DNA of 10,032 nt, from positions 1-10,032 of the forward strand of contig JAKONM010000007.1 of assembly GCA_022701925.1 (NCBI GenBank), read 5' to 3'. This stretch comes from Microbacteriaceae bacterium (GTDB taxonomy: Bacteria > Actinomycetota > Actinomycetes > Actinomycetales > Microbacteriaceae). The translations under genes and the position numbers were made by a program. The notes under the pieces were generated by a model. That model was not told the DNA's origin, made no database searches, and saw only the letters and a program-made list of their open reading frames with translations. Positions 1 through 5,542 of this stretch are shown piece after piece (the first letter of the stretch is position 1; every line of letters begins with the position of its first letter).

Positions 1-1
1 G

Positions 2-121
2 GACGTGGACGGCCCGGCCGCGGAGCCCCCCGCCGACGAGGGCGACGACGACGCGGCCGTCGGGCCGCCCGCGGCCGACGAGGGCGAACCCGTCCGACGT
101 CGGCGCCGCCGCCGGCGCTGA
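2..121 (+). CDS. C-terminal tail of an unidentified protein (5' end outside the window)
   Basis: An open frame enters from the left edge and stops at TGA 119-121. It encodes 39 residues: an Asp/Glu/Pro/Ala-rich, low-complexity acidic stretch followed by eight consecutive arginines at the very C-terminus. The arginines use mixed codons (CGA, CGT, CGG, CGC), so this is not a simple nucleotide repeat. The acidic linker and basic end suggest a disordered tail, possibly for nucleic-acid or membrane contact, but no domain is visible. In related actinobacteria a DUF3027 protein can lie in this neighbourhood; I could not confirm that family from the tail alone. The gene converges with serC, with only 13 bp between the two stop codons and no obvious terminator. 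Confidence 0.55.
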   Translation, partial: DVDGPAAEPPADEGDDDAAVGPPAADEGEPVRRRRRRRR

Positions 122-134
122 GCCGCCGCCGGGG

Positions 135-1244
135 TCAGGCGGTGCGCTCGACCACGTGCTCGATGCACGCGATCAGCGAGGCCACGTCGTCCGGGTCCAC
201 CGAGGCGAAGGTGCCGATGCGCAGCTGGTTGCGCCCGAGCTTGCGGTAGGGCTCCGTGTCGACGATCCCGTTCGCGCGGAGCGCGGCCGCGACGCCCGCC
301 GCGTCCACCCCGTCGAAGTCGATCGTGACGACCACGGGCGACCGGTCCTCCGGCGCCGTCACGAACGGCTGCGCCCAGGGGGTCGCCTCCGCCCAGTCGT
401 AGAGCAGCGCCGAGGAGGTCCTGGTGCGCTCCGCCGCCCACGCCAGCCCGCCCTGCTCGAGCATCCACCGCAGCTGCGCGTCCAGCAGCACCAGGGTCGA
501 CAGCGCGGGCGTGTTCAGGGTCTGCTCGAGCCGGGAGTTGTCGACCGCCGCCTGCAGCGACAGGAACTCCGGGATGAAGCGGTCGGAGGCCGCGATGCGG
601 GCGACGCGCTCGAGCGCCGCGGGGGAGCAGAGGGCGAACCAGAGGCCGCCGTCGGACCCGAGGTTCTTCTGCGGGGCGAAGTAGTAGACGTCGGCCTCCG
701 CCGCGTCGAAGGCGATGCCGCCGGCCGCGCTGGTCGCGTCGACCACGGTGAGCGCGCCCTCGGCCGCCACGCGCCGCACGGGGGCTGCGACGCCGGTGGA
801 GGTCTCGTTGTGCGGCCAGGCGTAGACGTCGACGCCGTCGACCGGTTCCGGCCCGACCGCCGCGCCGGCCGGGGCGGTGCGCACGTCGGGGGCGGACAGC
901 CAGGGGGCGCCGGCCGCCTTGGCGAACTTCGCGCCGAACTCGCCGTAGGCGCAGTGCTGGCTGCGGCGCTCGATCAGCCCGAAGGCCGCGGCGTCCCAGA
1001 AGGCGGTCGAGCCGCCGTTGCCGAGCACGACCTCCCAGCCCTCCGGCGCGCCGAGCAGCTCCGCCAGCCCGCGCCGCACCGAGCCGACCAGCGAGCGCAC
1101 GGGCGCCTGGCGGTGCGAGGTGCCGAGCAGCGTCCGGGAGGCCGCGACCAGCGCGTCCACCTGCCCCTGCCGCACGCGCGAGGGGCCGCAGCCGAAGCGG
1201 CCGTCGGCGGGGAGGAGGTGGGCCGGGATCACGAGGTCGGTCAC
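135..1244 (-). CDS. serC: Phosphoserine transaminase (actinobacterial SerC type)
   Basis: Predicted 369-residue cytoplasmic PLP enzyme. It converts 3-phosphohydroxypyruvate and glutamate to phosphoserine and 2-oxoglutarate, the second step of serine synthesis, and can also serve pyridoxal phosphate synthesis. Family marks are visible in order: an N-terminal LLPADGRFGCGPS motif (residues 10-22), GNGGSTAFWD (75-84), WPHNETSTGV (143-152), VVDATSAAGG (167-176; Asp169 should contact the pyridine nitrogen), and APQKNLGSDGG (190-200), where Lys193 is the expected Schiff-base lysine. Length fits the shorter actinobacterial branch. I chose GTG at 1244 because the family N-terminus begins there; the frame stays open upstream but that part has no family similarity. 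No Shine-Dalgarno sequence precedes the GTG, whereas a TACGGT box lies 6 nt upstream, suggesting a leaderless mRNA. The gene is divergent from the iron regulator. Confidence 0.95.
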   Translation of the reverse strand: MTDLVIPAHLLPADGRFGCGPSRVRQGQVDALVAASRTLLGTSHRQAPVRSLVGSVRRGLAELLGAPEGWEVVLGNGGSTAFWDAAAFGLIERRSQHCAYGEFGAKFAKAAGAPWLSAPDVRTAPAGAAVGPEPVDGVDVYAWPHNETSTGVAAPVRRVAAEGALTVVDATSAAGGIAFDAAEADVYYFAPQKNLGSDGGLWFALCSPAALERVARIAASDRFIPEFLSLQAAVDNSRLEQTLNTPALSTLVLLDAQLRWMLEQGGLAWAAERTRTSSALLYDWAEATPWAQPFVTAPEDRSPVVVTIDFDGVDAAGVAAALRANGIVDTEPYRKLGRNQLRIGTFASVDPDDVASLIACIEHVVERTA

Positions 1245-1250
1245 GGGAGA

Positions 1251-1256
1251 ACCGTA
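1251..1256 (-). promoter_or_regulatory. Candidate -10 element for leaderless serC
   Basis: Read on the minus strand, TACGGT fits the actinobacterial TANNNT -10 pattern. It ends 6 nt before the serC GTG, which would put the transcription start on or next to the start codon. The intervening TCTCCC has no ribosome-binding character. No good -35 hexamer is apparent. Confidence 0.4.
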
Positions 1257-1313
1257 CTGAACGGGCTCGCGGTGCTCGCGGCCGCGCGTGCTCGCCGCGG
1301 TCGGGGGCGTCCG

Positions 1314-1319
1314 TAGACT
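1314..1319 (+). promoter_or_regulatory. Candidate -10 element for the DtxR-family gene
   Basis: TAGACT matches TANNNT and would start transcription near 1326, giving a leader of about 28 nt. That leader contains a strong GGGAGGAG ribosome-binding site at 1339-1346, 7 nt before GTG 1354. A -35 hexamer is not recognisable, as is common in high-GC actinobacteria. Confidence 0.4.
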
Positions 1320-1353
1320 GGCGGTGAGCCCCAAGGCCGGGAGGAGCAGCGCG

Positions 1354-2046
1354 GTGACCGATCTCGTCGACACCACCGAGATGTACCTGCGCACGATCCT
1401 CGACCTCGAGGAGGAGGACATCGTGCCGCTCCGGGCGCGCATCTCCGAGCGCCTCGGGCACTCCGGCCCCACCGTCTCCCAGACGATCGCCCGCATGGAG
1501 CGCGACGGCCTGGTCGTCGTGTCGGGCGACCGGCACCTGGAGCTGACGCACGACGGCCGCACCAAGGCGGTCCACGTGCTGCGGAAGCACCGGCTGGCGG
1601 AGCGTCTGCTCAGCGACGTCATCGGCCTCGAGTGGGAGTACGTGCACGAGGAGGTGTGCCGCTGGGAGCACGTGATGAGCGAGCAGGTCGAGCAGCGCCT
1701 CGTGGAGATGCTGGGCAACCCGACGGAGTCGCCCTACGGCAACCCGATCCCGGCCCTGGACGACCTGGGCACCTCGCCCTCGGTGCGGTTCCTGGAGGGC
1801 GTGGTGTCGCTGGTGCCCGCCGTGCGCGACGCGGGAGGGCCGCTGCGCGTGCTGATCCGTCGACTGGGCGAGCCCGCGCAGTTCGACCCGGAGCTGCTGA
1901 CCGACCTGAAGGCGACCGGCGTGATGCCCGGCTCGCAGGCCACCGCCGAGCGCACCGGCGCCGGCGTGCGCATCGCGGTGGACGGGTACGACGAGACGAT
2001 CGAGCTGCCCAACGAGGTCGCCGTGCACGTCTTCGTCGCCCGCTGA
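1354..2046 (+). CDS. DtxR/IdeR-type iron-dependent transcriptional repressor
   Basis: Predicted 230-residue metalloregulator. It aligns by eye almost colinearly with Corynebacterium diphtheriae DtxR from its first residues (LVDTTEMYLRTI). The N-terminal winged helix includes the recognition segment SGPTVSQTIARMERDGL (37-53). The known metal ligands are all in place: Met10, Cys102, Glu105 and His106 for the primary site; His79, Glu83 and His98 for the ancillary site; Glu173 and Gln176 probably match the SH3-domain ligands Glu170 and Gln173 of DtxR. A C-terminal SH3-like domain spans about 150-230. The iron-type (DtxR/IdeR) assignment over manganese-type MntR rests on this domain and the ligand set. 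It probably represses iron-uptake genes when Fe(II) is plentiful. GTG 1354 is chosen because GGGAGGAG lies 7 nt upstream and the N-terminus matches DtxR. It is divergent from serC; no DtxR box was seen in the window. Confidence 0.95.
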   Translation: MTDLVDTTEMYLRTILDLEEEDIVPLRARISERLGHSGPTVSQTIARMERDGLVVVSGDRHLELTHDGRTKAVHVLRKHRLAERLLSDVIGLEWEYVHEEVCRWEHVMSEQVEQRLVEMLGNPTESPYGNPIPALDDLGTSPSVRFLEGVVSLVPAVRDAGGPLRVLIRRLGEPAQFDPELLTDLKATGVMPGSQATAERTGAGVRIAVDGYDETIELPNEVAVHVFVAR

Positions 2047-2061
2047 CCCTCCTCCCCGCCA

Positions 2062-2084
2062 ACCTTCGACTCGGACTCGAAGGT
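2062..2084 (+). terminator. Inverted repeat after the DtxR-family gene, possible terminator
   Basis: ACCTTCGA (2062-2069) and TCGAAGGT (2077-2084) form perfect 8-bp arms around a 7-nt loop, 15 bp after the stop codon. There is no T-tract behind it, so it resembles the U-tail-less terminators often seen in actinobacteria. An operator for the downstream gene is an alternative. Confidence 0.45.
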
Positions 2085-2122
2085 GCTTGGGCGCGTCGCG
2101 TGGCGCGTCGTGAGCGTTTCGT

Positions 2123-2128
2123 TACCGT
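2123..2128 (+). promoter_or_regulatory. Candidate -10 element of the C40 peptidase gene
   Basis: TACCGT fits TANNNT and would place the start of transcription near 2135, immediately before the hairpin described at 2131-2160. The hexamer lies inside the near-palindrome GTTACCGTGAC (2121-2131), a possible regulator site. No convincing -35 element is seen. Confidence 0.35.
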
Positions 2129-2130
2129 GA

Positions 2131-2160
2131 CCCCTGATCACCGGGGCACCGGTGATGGGG
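2131..2160 (+). promoter_or_regulatory. 5' untranslated hairpin covering the peptidase ribosome-binding site
   Basis: ATCACCGG (2137-2144) and CCGGTGAT (2149-2156) form a perfect 8-bp stem with a GGCA loop. Outside a 2-nt bulge (2135-2136), CCCC 2131-2134 can pair with GGGG 2157-2160. The right base of the stem contains the first four bases of GGGGAG (2157-2162), the best Shine-Dalgarno match for GTG 2170. If transcription starts near 2135, the 8-bp core stem would form the very 5' end of the mRNA and the CCCC part would be lost. Confidence 0.5.
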
Positions 2161-2169
2161 AGCACGGGG

Positions 2170-2967
2170 GTGCAGGTGGACGACACGACCAGGCAGGCGG
2201 CGACGCCCGCAGCCTCGGAGCCGCGGCTGCGCGCCCGACGGGGCGCGCGGGTGCGACCCGCGGCGGCGACCTCGTCGACGACCGGCGCGGCGGGTCCGGT
2301 CGCGCCGAAGCGCTCCGCCTCGCGCGTCGCCCTGTCCGCCGTCGTCATGGCCATCGCGGCCGGGCTGGTCGCGACGATCGCCCTGCCCTCCTACGCCGTC
2401 AACCCCGTCGCGCCGGAGACGAAGATCGTCGACCGCGACACGACGCTGGACGGCGAGCAGGAGTTCCAGGCGGCGGCCGACCTGTCGACGGTCAAGCTGA
2501 AGCGCGACCTGTTCGAGGCGACCTCCTCCGAGGTGCTGCTGCGGCGCGCGTACGCCCGGCAGTTCTCCTCCTACTCCGGCCCGACGGCCGAGGACTTCCT
2601 GAAGAACCCGGCGCACCCGCCGTTCAGCCTGGACGCCGTCTTCGCGAAGGGCCTCGAGTACCGCGGCGTGCCCTACGTCTTCGGCGGCGCCGACCCGAGC
2701 GGGTTCGACTGCTCCGGCTTCATCATGTTCGTCTACGCCCAGTTCGGCGTCGCGCTGCCGCACTCCGTGACGGCGCAGAACCTGATCGGGCAGGCCATCG
2801 CCCCCGAGGACGCGCAGCCCGGCGACGTCGTGATCTTCAACGACAACTCGCACGACGGCTTCTACGCCGGCAACGGGATGATCCTCCACGCGCCCTACCC
2901 CGGGGCCCGGGTGCGGGTGCAGCAGCTGTGGACGAGCAACGTCCACTTCGTGCGCTTCGGGATCTGA
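2170..2967 (+). CDS. NlpC/P60 (C40) peptidoglycan endopeptidase, membrane-anchored or secreted
   Basis: Predicted 265-residue cell-wall hydrolase. Members of C40 usually cleave D-Glu to diamino-acid bonds in peptidoglycan stem peptides, aiding growth and daughter-cell separation. A 50-residue basic, Ala/Pro-rich N-terminus is followed by one hydrophobic segment (about 52-74, ending near LPSYA), an uncleaved anchor or a late signal peptide. A linker leads to the catalytic domain (about 152-265): YVFGGADPSGFDCSGF places the nucleophile at Cys181, SHDGFYAG gives catalytic His228, and ILHA gives the third polar residue His240. GTG 2170 is preferred because GGGGAG lies 7 nt upstream. GTG 2152 and ATG 2155 are in frame but fall inside the hairpin, so up to six more residues are possible. 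The gene follows the iron regulator on the same strand but seems to have its own promoter. Confidence 0.9.
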   Translation: MQVDDTTRQAATPAASEPRLRARRGARVRPAAATSSTTGAAGPVAPKRSASRVALSAVVMAIAAGLVATIALPSYAVNPVAPETKIVDRDTTLDGEQEFQAAADLSTVKLKRDLFEATSSEVLLRRAYARQFSSYSGPTAEDFLKNPAHPPFSLDAVFAKGLEYRGVPYVFGGADPSGFDCSGFIMFVYAQFGVALPHSVTAQNLIGQAIAPEDAQPGDVVIFNDNSHDGFYAGNGMILHAPYPGARVRVQQLWTSNVHFVRFGI

Positions 2968-3048
2968 CGTCCGACCCGCTCGTGAACGGCCGGTGACGGT
3001 CCGGTCCCGATCGCGGGCGCGAGGGTCGGCGACGTCCCCGGCGTCATC

Positions 3049-3054
3049 TAGCCT
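3049..3054 (+). promoter_or_regulatory. Candidate -10 element upstream of the HNH leader
   Basis: TAGCCT matches TANNNT; transcription would begin near 3061. No TANNNT box is seen between 3210 and the HNH start, so this is the best available promoter for the HNH-nucleoside hydrolase pair and would give a leader of about 260 nt. Confidence 0.4.
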
Positions 3055-3060
3055 GACGCC

Positions 3061-3209
3061 CAGAGACACCGGCGGAGGTCACCGTGACGCATCGCAGCAG
3101 GAGGGGGCGCTCCACGCCCATGCTCCTGTCGCGCGTGCGGCACCATTCGAGCCCCTTCCCGCCGTCGACGCGTCGTGAGCAGGGTGCCGTCCTCACGGGC
3201 GGCACCCTG
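3061..3209 (+). ncRNA. Structured leader or small RNA candidate upstream of the HNH gene
   Basis: The stretch 2968-3321 holds no recognisable protein gene. From a putative start near 3061 the RNA contains the palindrome GTCACCGTGAC (3078-3088), then a two-part hairpin: CAGGAG 3098-3103 pairs with CTCCTG 3123-3128, and GGGCG 3105-3109 with CGCCC 3115-3119. A strong hairpin at 3180-3209 ends it. A ribosome-binding site GGAGG (3074-3078) sits 5 nt before GTG 3084. That frame runs to 3431, through the last hairpin and into the HNH gene, and its 115-residue product resembles nothing I know. The RNA could be an attenuator, a leader with a regulatory upstream frame, or an independent small RNA of about 150 nt. 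Only structure and position support it. Confidence 0.35.
3180..3209 (+). terminator. Terminator-like or attenuator hairpin in the HNH leader
   Basis: CAGGGTGCCG (3180-3189) and CGGCACCCTG (3200-3209) are perfect 10-bp arms around a 10-nt loop. It lacks a U-tract. It lies 113 bp before the HNH start codon and well after the peptidase stop, so it should act on the leader transcript. Two further hairpins follow before the HNH start: CAGCGG 3250-3255 with CCGCTG 3263-3268, and CCTGCA 3285-3290 with TGCAGG 3296-3301. Confidence 0.55.
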
Positions 3210-3321
3210 TCCGCGTCCCGGGGGTCCCGCGCCTCCGGACGTGCCGGGGCAGCGGGCGCCGTCCGCTGCTCGTCCCCGCGAACCCCTGCAAGCCGTGCAG
3301 GCCGCTTCGAGAGGAACGCCC

Positions 3322-3819
3322 ATGCGCACCCTGGTGCTGAACGCCGGATACGAGCCCTTGGCGGTCGTGTCCTTCAAACGGGCCCTGGTGCTCGTGCTCA
3401 ACGGCAAGGCGACCGTCGTCCGCATCGATGAGGCCCACCCGGTCTTCGGGACCGCGGGGTCCTGGGACCGGCCGAGCGTCATCGTGCTGACCCGCTACGT
3501 GCGGATGCCCGGGTCGCGCCGCGTGCCCGTCACCCGGCGCGGCGTGCTGCGCCGGGACGAGTTCCGCTGCTGCTACTGCGGCCGGGGCGCCACGACGATC
3601 GACCACGTGATGCCGCGCTCGCGCGGCGGCGCGGACAGCTGGGAGAACCTGGTGGCCTGCTGCCTGGCGTGCAACAACGCGAAGGGCGACCGGACGCCGG
3701 GCGAGATGGGCTGGCCCATGCGGTCGACGCCGCGCACCCCGCACGGCACCGGCTGGATGGTGCGCGGGGTGGAGCGCCCCCAGGCGGACTGGCGCGAGTA
3801 CCTCGCGGCGGCCGCGTGA
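3322..3819 (+). CDS. HNH endonuclease
   Basis: Predicted 165-residue protein of the small actinobacterial HNH family. The N-terminal part (1-70, starting MRTLVLNAGYEPL) precedes a zinc-bound HNH motif. Cys83-x-x-Cys86 and Cys114-x-x-Cys117 make the zinc site; IDHVMPRSRGG supplies Asp94-His95; ENLV supplies Asn109; CNNAKGDRT follows. These are the usual metal and DNA-cutting residues of the HNH fold, so nuclease activity is plausible. The biological role of this widespread family is not known to me; repair or general DNA processing is a guess. ATG 3322 is chosen for the GAGAGG site 7 nt upstream and for the family N-terminus; the frame opens earlier at 3175 without similarity. Its stop overlaps the start of the nucleoside hydrolase gene, implying one transcript. 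Confidence 0.9.
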   Translation: MRTLVLNAGYEPLAVVSFKRALVLVLNGKATVVRIDEAHPVFGTAGSWDRPSVIVLTRYVRMPGSRRVPVTRRGVLRRDEFRCCYCGRGATTIDHVMPRSRGGADSWENLVACCLACNNAKGDRTPGEMGWPMRSTPRTPHGTGWMVRGVERPQADWREYLAAAA

Positions 3820-4790
3820 GCGCGGCCCCCTCGCAGGGCCGGGTGGGAGATCCCCTCTACCTCGACTGCGACACCGGCATCGACGACGCCCTGGCGCTGG
3901 CGCAGCTGGTCGCGGCCCGCGCGGACCTGGTCGGCGTCGGCTCGGTCAGCGGCAACCTGGCCGCGGCCGGCGGCGCCCGCAACACGCTGGACCTGCTGGC
4001 GATGCTGGGCCGCGCCGACGTGCCCGTCGCGGTCGGCGCGCACGATCCGCTCGTCGGCTCCTTCCGCGGCGGGGCGCCCTTCGTGCACGGGGAGAACGGC
4101 ATCGGCGGCGTGCGCCTGCCGCGGGCGGGCGAGCCCGTCGCGGGCAGCGCGGCCGAGCTGCTGGTGCGGCTGGCCCGCGAGCACGCCGGGTCGCTGCGCG
4201 TGCTGGCGGTCGGCCCGCTGACCAACCTGGCGCTCGCCCTGCGGCTGGAGCCCGACCTGCCGTCCCTGGTGCAGGACGTGGTCGTGATGGGGGGAGCCGC
4301 GCTGGCGCCGGGCAACATCTCCGCGGTCGCGGAGGCGAACATCGGCAACGACCCCGAGGCGGCGGCGGTCGTGCTGGACGCGGACTGGCCGGTGACCGTG
4401 GTCGGGCTCGACGTCACGATGCGGGCCCGCTTCGAGGACGAGCACCGGCGGGCGCTCGCCGCCGCGGACGGCGCGGTGCCGAGGGCGCTCGCCGCGATGC
4501 TCGAGGTCTACTTCGAGTACTACACGCCGATCCTCGGGCGGCCCTCCTGCGCCCTGCACGACCCGCTGGCCGCAGCGGTCGCGACGGGCCAGGTGGTGCC
4601 GACCCTCGCGCCGGTCGTGCCGCTGGAGGTCGACTCGACCGACGGACCCGGTCGCGGCCAGACGATCGCCGACCTGCGCAGCCGCTTCGTCGGCCACCCG
4701 GCCCAGCCCGGCGCCCGCCACCGCGTGGTGCTCGACGTGCCGGACGGCTTCGGCGACGTGCTGCTGGCGTCCCTGCTCACGCTGCCCTGA
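3816..4790 (+). CDS. Inosine/uridine-preferring-type nucleoside hydrolase
   Basis: Predicted 324-residue hydrolase that should cleave N-glycosidic bonds of nucleosides to ribose and free base for salvage. The calcium-site motif DCDTGIDDALAL (17-28; Asp17, Asp19, Asp23, Asp24) is intact. HGENGIGGV (91-99), GPLTNLAL (133-140) and VVMGG (156-160) follow. GNIS (166-169) and AEANIGNDPEAA (172-183) contain the ribose-binding asparagine; IU-NH enzymes usually have Phe where Ala174 sits here. CALHDPLAA (245-253) supplies His248, the usual leaving-group acid, with Asp249. Substrate preference cannot be read from sequence. GTG 3816 overlaps the HNH stop (GTGA), typical of translational coupling; GTG 3843 is the only close alternative and would begin just before the first motif. 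Transcription probably ends at 4818-4851. Confidence 0.93.
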   Translation: MSAAPSQGRVGDPLYLDCDTGIDDALALAQLVAARADLVGVGSVSGNLAAAGGARNTLDLLAMLGRADVPVAVGAHDPLVGSFRGGAPFVHGENGIGGVRLPRAGEPVAGSAAELLVRLAREHAGSLRVLAVGPLTNLALALRLEPDLPSLVQDVVVMGGAALAPGNISAVAEANIGNDPEAAAVVLDADWPVTVVGLDVTMRARFEDEHRRALAAADGAVPRALAAMLEVYFEYYTPILGRPSCALHDPLAAAVATGQVVPTLAPVVPLEVDSTDGPGRGQTIADLRSRFVGHPAQPGARHRVVLDVPDGFGDVLLASLLTLP

Positions 4791-4817
4791 TCGCGTGAGC
4801 GGGGTGCGGTCGCGCCG

Positions 4818-4851
4818 CGCATCTGCGGTCGGCGGACCTGCCGCAGATGCG
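4818..4851 (+). terminator. Likely terminator after the nucleoside hydrolase gene
   Basis: CGCATCTGCGG (4818-4828) and CCGCAGATGCG (4841-4851) form perfect 11-bp arms with a 12-nt loop, starting 27 bp after the stop codon. No T-tract follows. A further partial copy, CCGCAGAT, is at 4860-4867. The rest of 4852-4946 shows no gene. Confidence 0.6.
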
Positions 4852-4946
4852 AGGAGGAACCGCAGATCGGCGTCCACGCGGAGCGAGCGGCTCGGACTCG
4901 CTGCGGGGCCCGTCGCCTGACGCGAGCGGCGCCCGCGGATGCGCGG

Positions 4947-5018
4947 TGCCCCTGGAGGGACTCGAACCCCCAACCCTTTCCTTAGGACGGAACTGCTCTT
5001 CCATTGAGCTACAGAGGC
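4947..5018 (-). tRNA. tRNA-Arg, anticodon CCT (reads AGG)
   Basis: The 72-nt minus-strand sequence folds as a cloverleaf. The acceptor stem GCCTCTG pairs with CAGGGGC, with one G-U; the discriminator is A73. The D arm is GCTC/GAGC with a 7-nt loop, and the T arm is GGGGG-TTCGAGT-CCCTC with one wobble. The anticodon loop GTCCTAA has T33 followed by CCT. The anticodon stem is GTTCC/GGAAA, so the outermost pair (27-43) is a G-A mismatch. CCA is not encoded: the discriminator is followed by CC and then G. Only part of the TTCGAGTC segment is fully canonical, but the overall fold is unambiguous. A TACACT -10 box lies 11 nt upstream. No duplicated 3' tRNA segment is seen nearby, so there is no sign of an integrated element. 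Confidence 0.95.
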
Positions 5019-5029
5019 GTGGCTCCGGC

Positions 5030-5035
5030 AGTGTA
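5030..5035 (-). promoter_or_regulatory. Candidate -10 element of the tRNA-Arg gene
   Basis: On the minus strand TACACT fits TANNNT and would start transcription about 4-5 nt before the mature tRNA. Its -35 region would fall inside the first codons of the divergent gene at 5041, so the two genes share a very tight 22-bp divergent spacer. Confidence 0.45.
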
Positions 5036-5040
5036 GAGGG

Positions 5041-5406
5041 ATGGACGACCAGGACGCCGCGGACCTGGCCGCGCTGGAGGAGTCGCTGTGGCGGCCCGCG
5101 ACCCGGTTCGACCCCGTGCACCTGGAGTCGGTGCTGGCCGACGACTTCGACGAGTTCGGCGCCTCCGGCAGGCTCTGGACGCGGGACGCCGCGCTCGCGA
5201 TGGAGGCGGCGCCGTTCGGGACGGAGCTGCCGCTGCCGGACCTGCGGGTCCGCCCGCTGGGGGAGGGGGCGGCGCTGCTGACGTACCGCAGCGTCACGCG
5301 CTGGCCGGACGGTGCGCGGCGCAGCGCGAACCGCAGCAGCGTCTGGACCCGGGTCGACGGCCGCTGGCGGCTGCGGTTCCACCAGGGGACCCCGGCGGAG
5401 GGCTGA
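5041..5406 (+). CDS. Small NTF2-like (DUF4440/SnoaL-like) protein
   Basis: Predicted 121-residue cytoplasmic protein. The pattern is that of the NTF2-like fold: an N-terminal helix (ALEESLWRPATRFD, 11-24), a VLADDFDEFGASGR segment (31-44), a short WTRDAAL helix, then beta strands DLRVRPLGEGAALLTYRSV (67-85) and SSVWTRVDGRWRLRFHQGT (99-117). Proteins of this group often have no assigned function, and a few are enzymes or ligand-binding proteins; no catalytic residues can be named here. ATG 5041 fits the family N-terminus, but the purine-rich GAGGG directly abuts it (5036-5040), too close for normal ribosome binding. The mRNA may be leaderless or weakly translated. It is divergent from the tRNA gene and 142 bp upstream of the fusion protein gene. 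Confidence 0.8.
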   Translation: MDDQDAADLAALEESLWRPATRFDPVHLESVLADDFDEFGASGRLWTRDAALAMEAAPFGTELPLPDLRVRPLGEGAALLTYRSVTRWPDGARRSANRSSVWTRVDGRWRLRFHQGTPAEG

Positions 5407-5478
5407 CGGCCGCGCCCCGCCGCGGCGGAGCGACAGTGTCCCGCTCTTCAGACCCTCGTCCGGGTGCCACGCCGGGAC

Positions 5479-5496
5479 GTCGGCGGATCCGCCGAC
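5479..5496. repeat. 18-bp perfect palindrome upstream of the fusion protein gene
   Basis: GTCGGCGGATCCGCCGAC is a perfect dyad with 9-bp half-sites, centred about 61 bp before the predicted transcription start at 5549. It could be an operator for a dimeric regulator or a cruciform/terminator element for the gene ending at 5406. The surrounding 5407-5548 contains no gene. Confidence 0.6.
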
Positions 5497-5536
5497 ACGG
5501 CGCGGCGTGCCTCCCGCGGCCGGATCGGGGTACACC

Positions 5537-5542
5537 TACAGT
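5537..5542 (+). promoter_or_regulatory. -10 element for a leaderless fusion-protein mRNA
   Basis: TACAGT fits TANNNT closely and is separated by exactly 6 nt (GTCAGC) from GTG 5549, the arrangement expected when transcription starts at the start codon. No Shine-Dalgarno sequence is present. The octamer ACAGTGTC overlapping this box also occurs at 5433-5440. Confidence 0.55.

Noticed and set aside
156..1316. A 386-codon plus-strand frame opposite serC
   Set aside because: It is Arg/Gly-rich noise, whereas serC on the minus strand has complete family motifs.
1245..1718. N-terminal extension of serC to an earlier start
   Set aside because: The added sequence is Ser/Arg-rich, lacks family similarity and would run through the start of the divergent DtxR-family gene.
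1245..2169. DtxR/iron box near the iron regulator
   Set aside because: No sequence resembling the TTAGGNTAGNCTNNCCTAA-type palindrome was found here or elsewhere in the window.
1632..2996. A 454-codon plus-strand frame spanning the DtxR-family and peptidase genes
   Set aside because: It is Arg-rich, without domains, and out of phase with two well-supported genes.
4947..5018. tRNA gene as an attachment site of an integrated element
   Set aside because: No repeat of the tRNA 3' end and no integrase gene are visible in the window.
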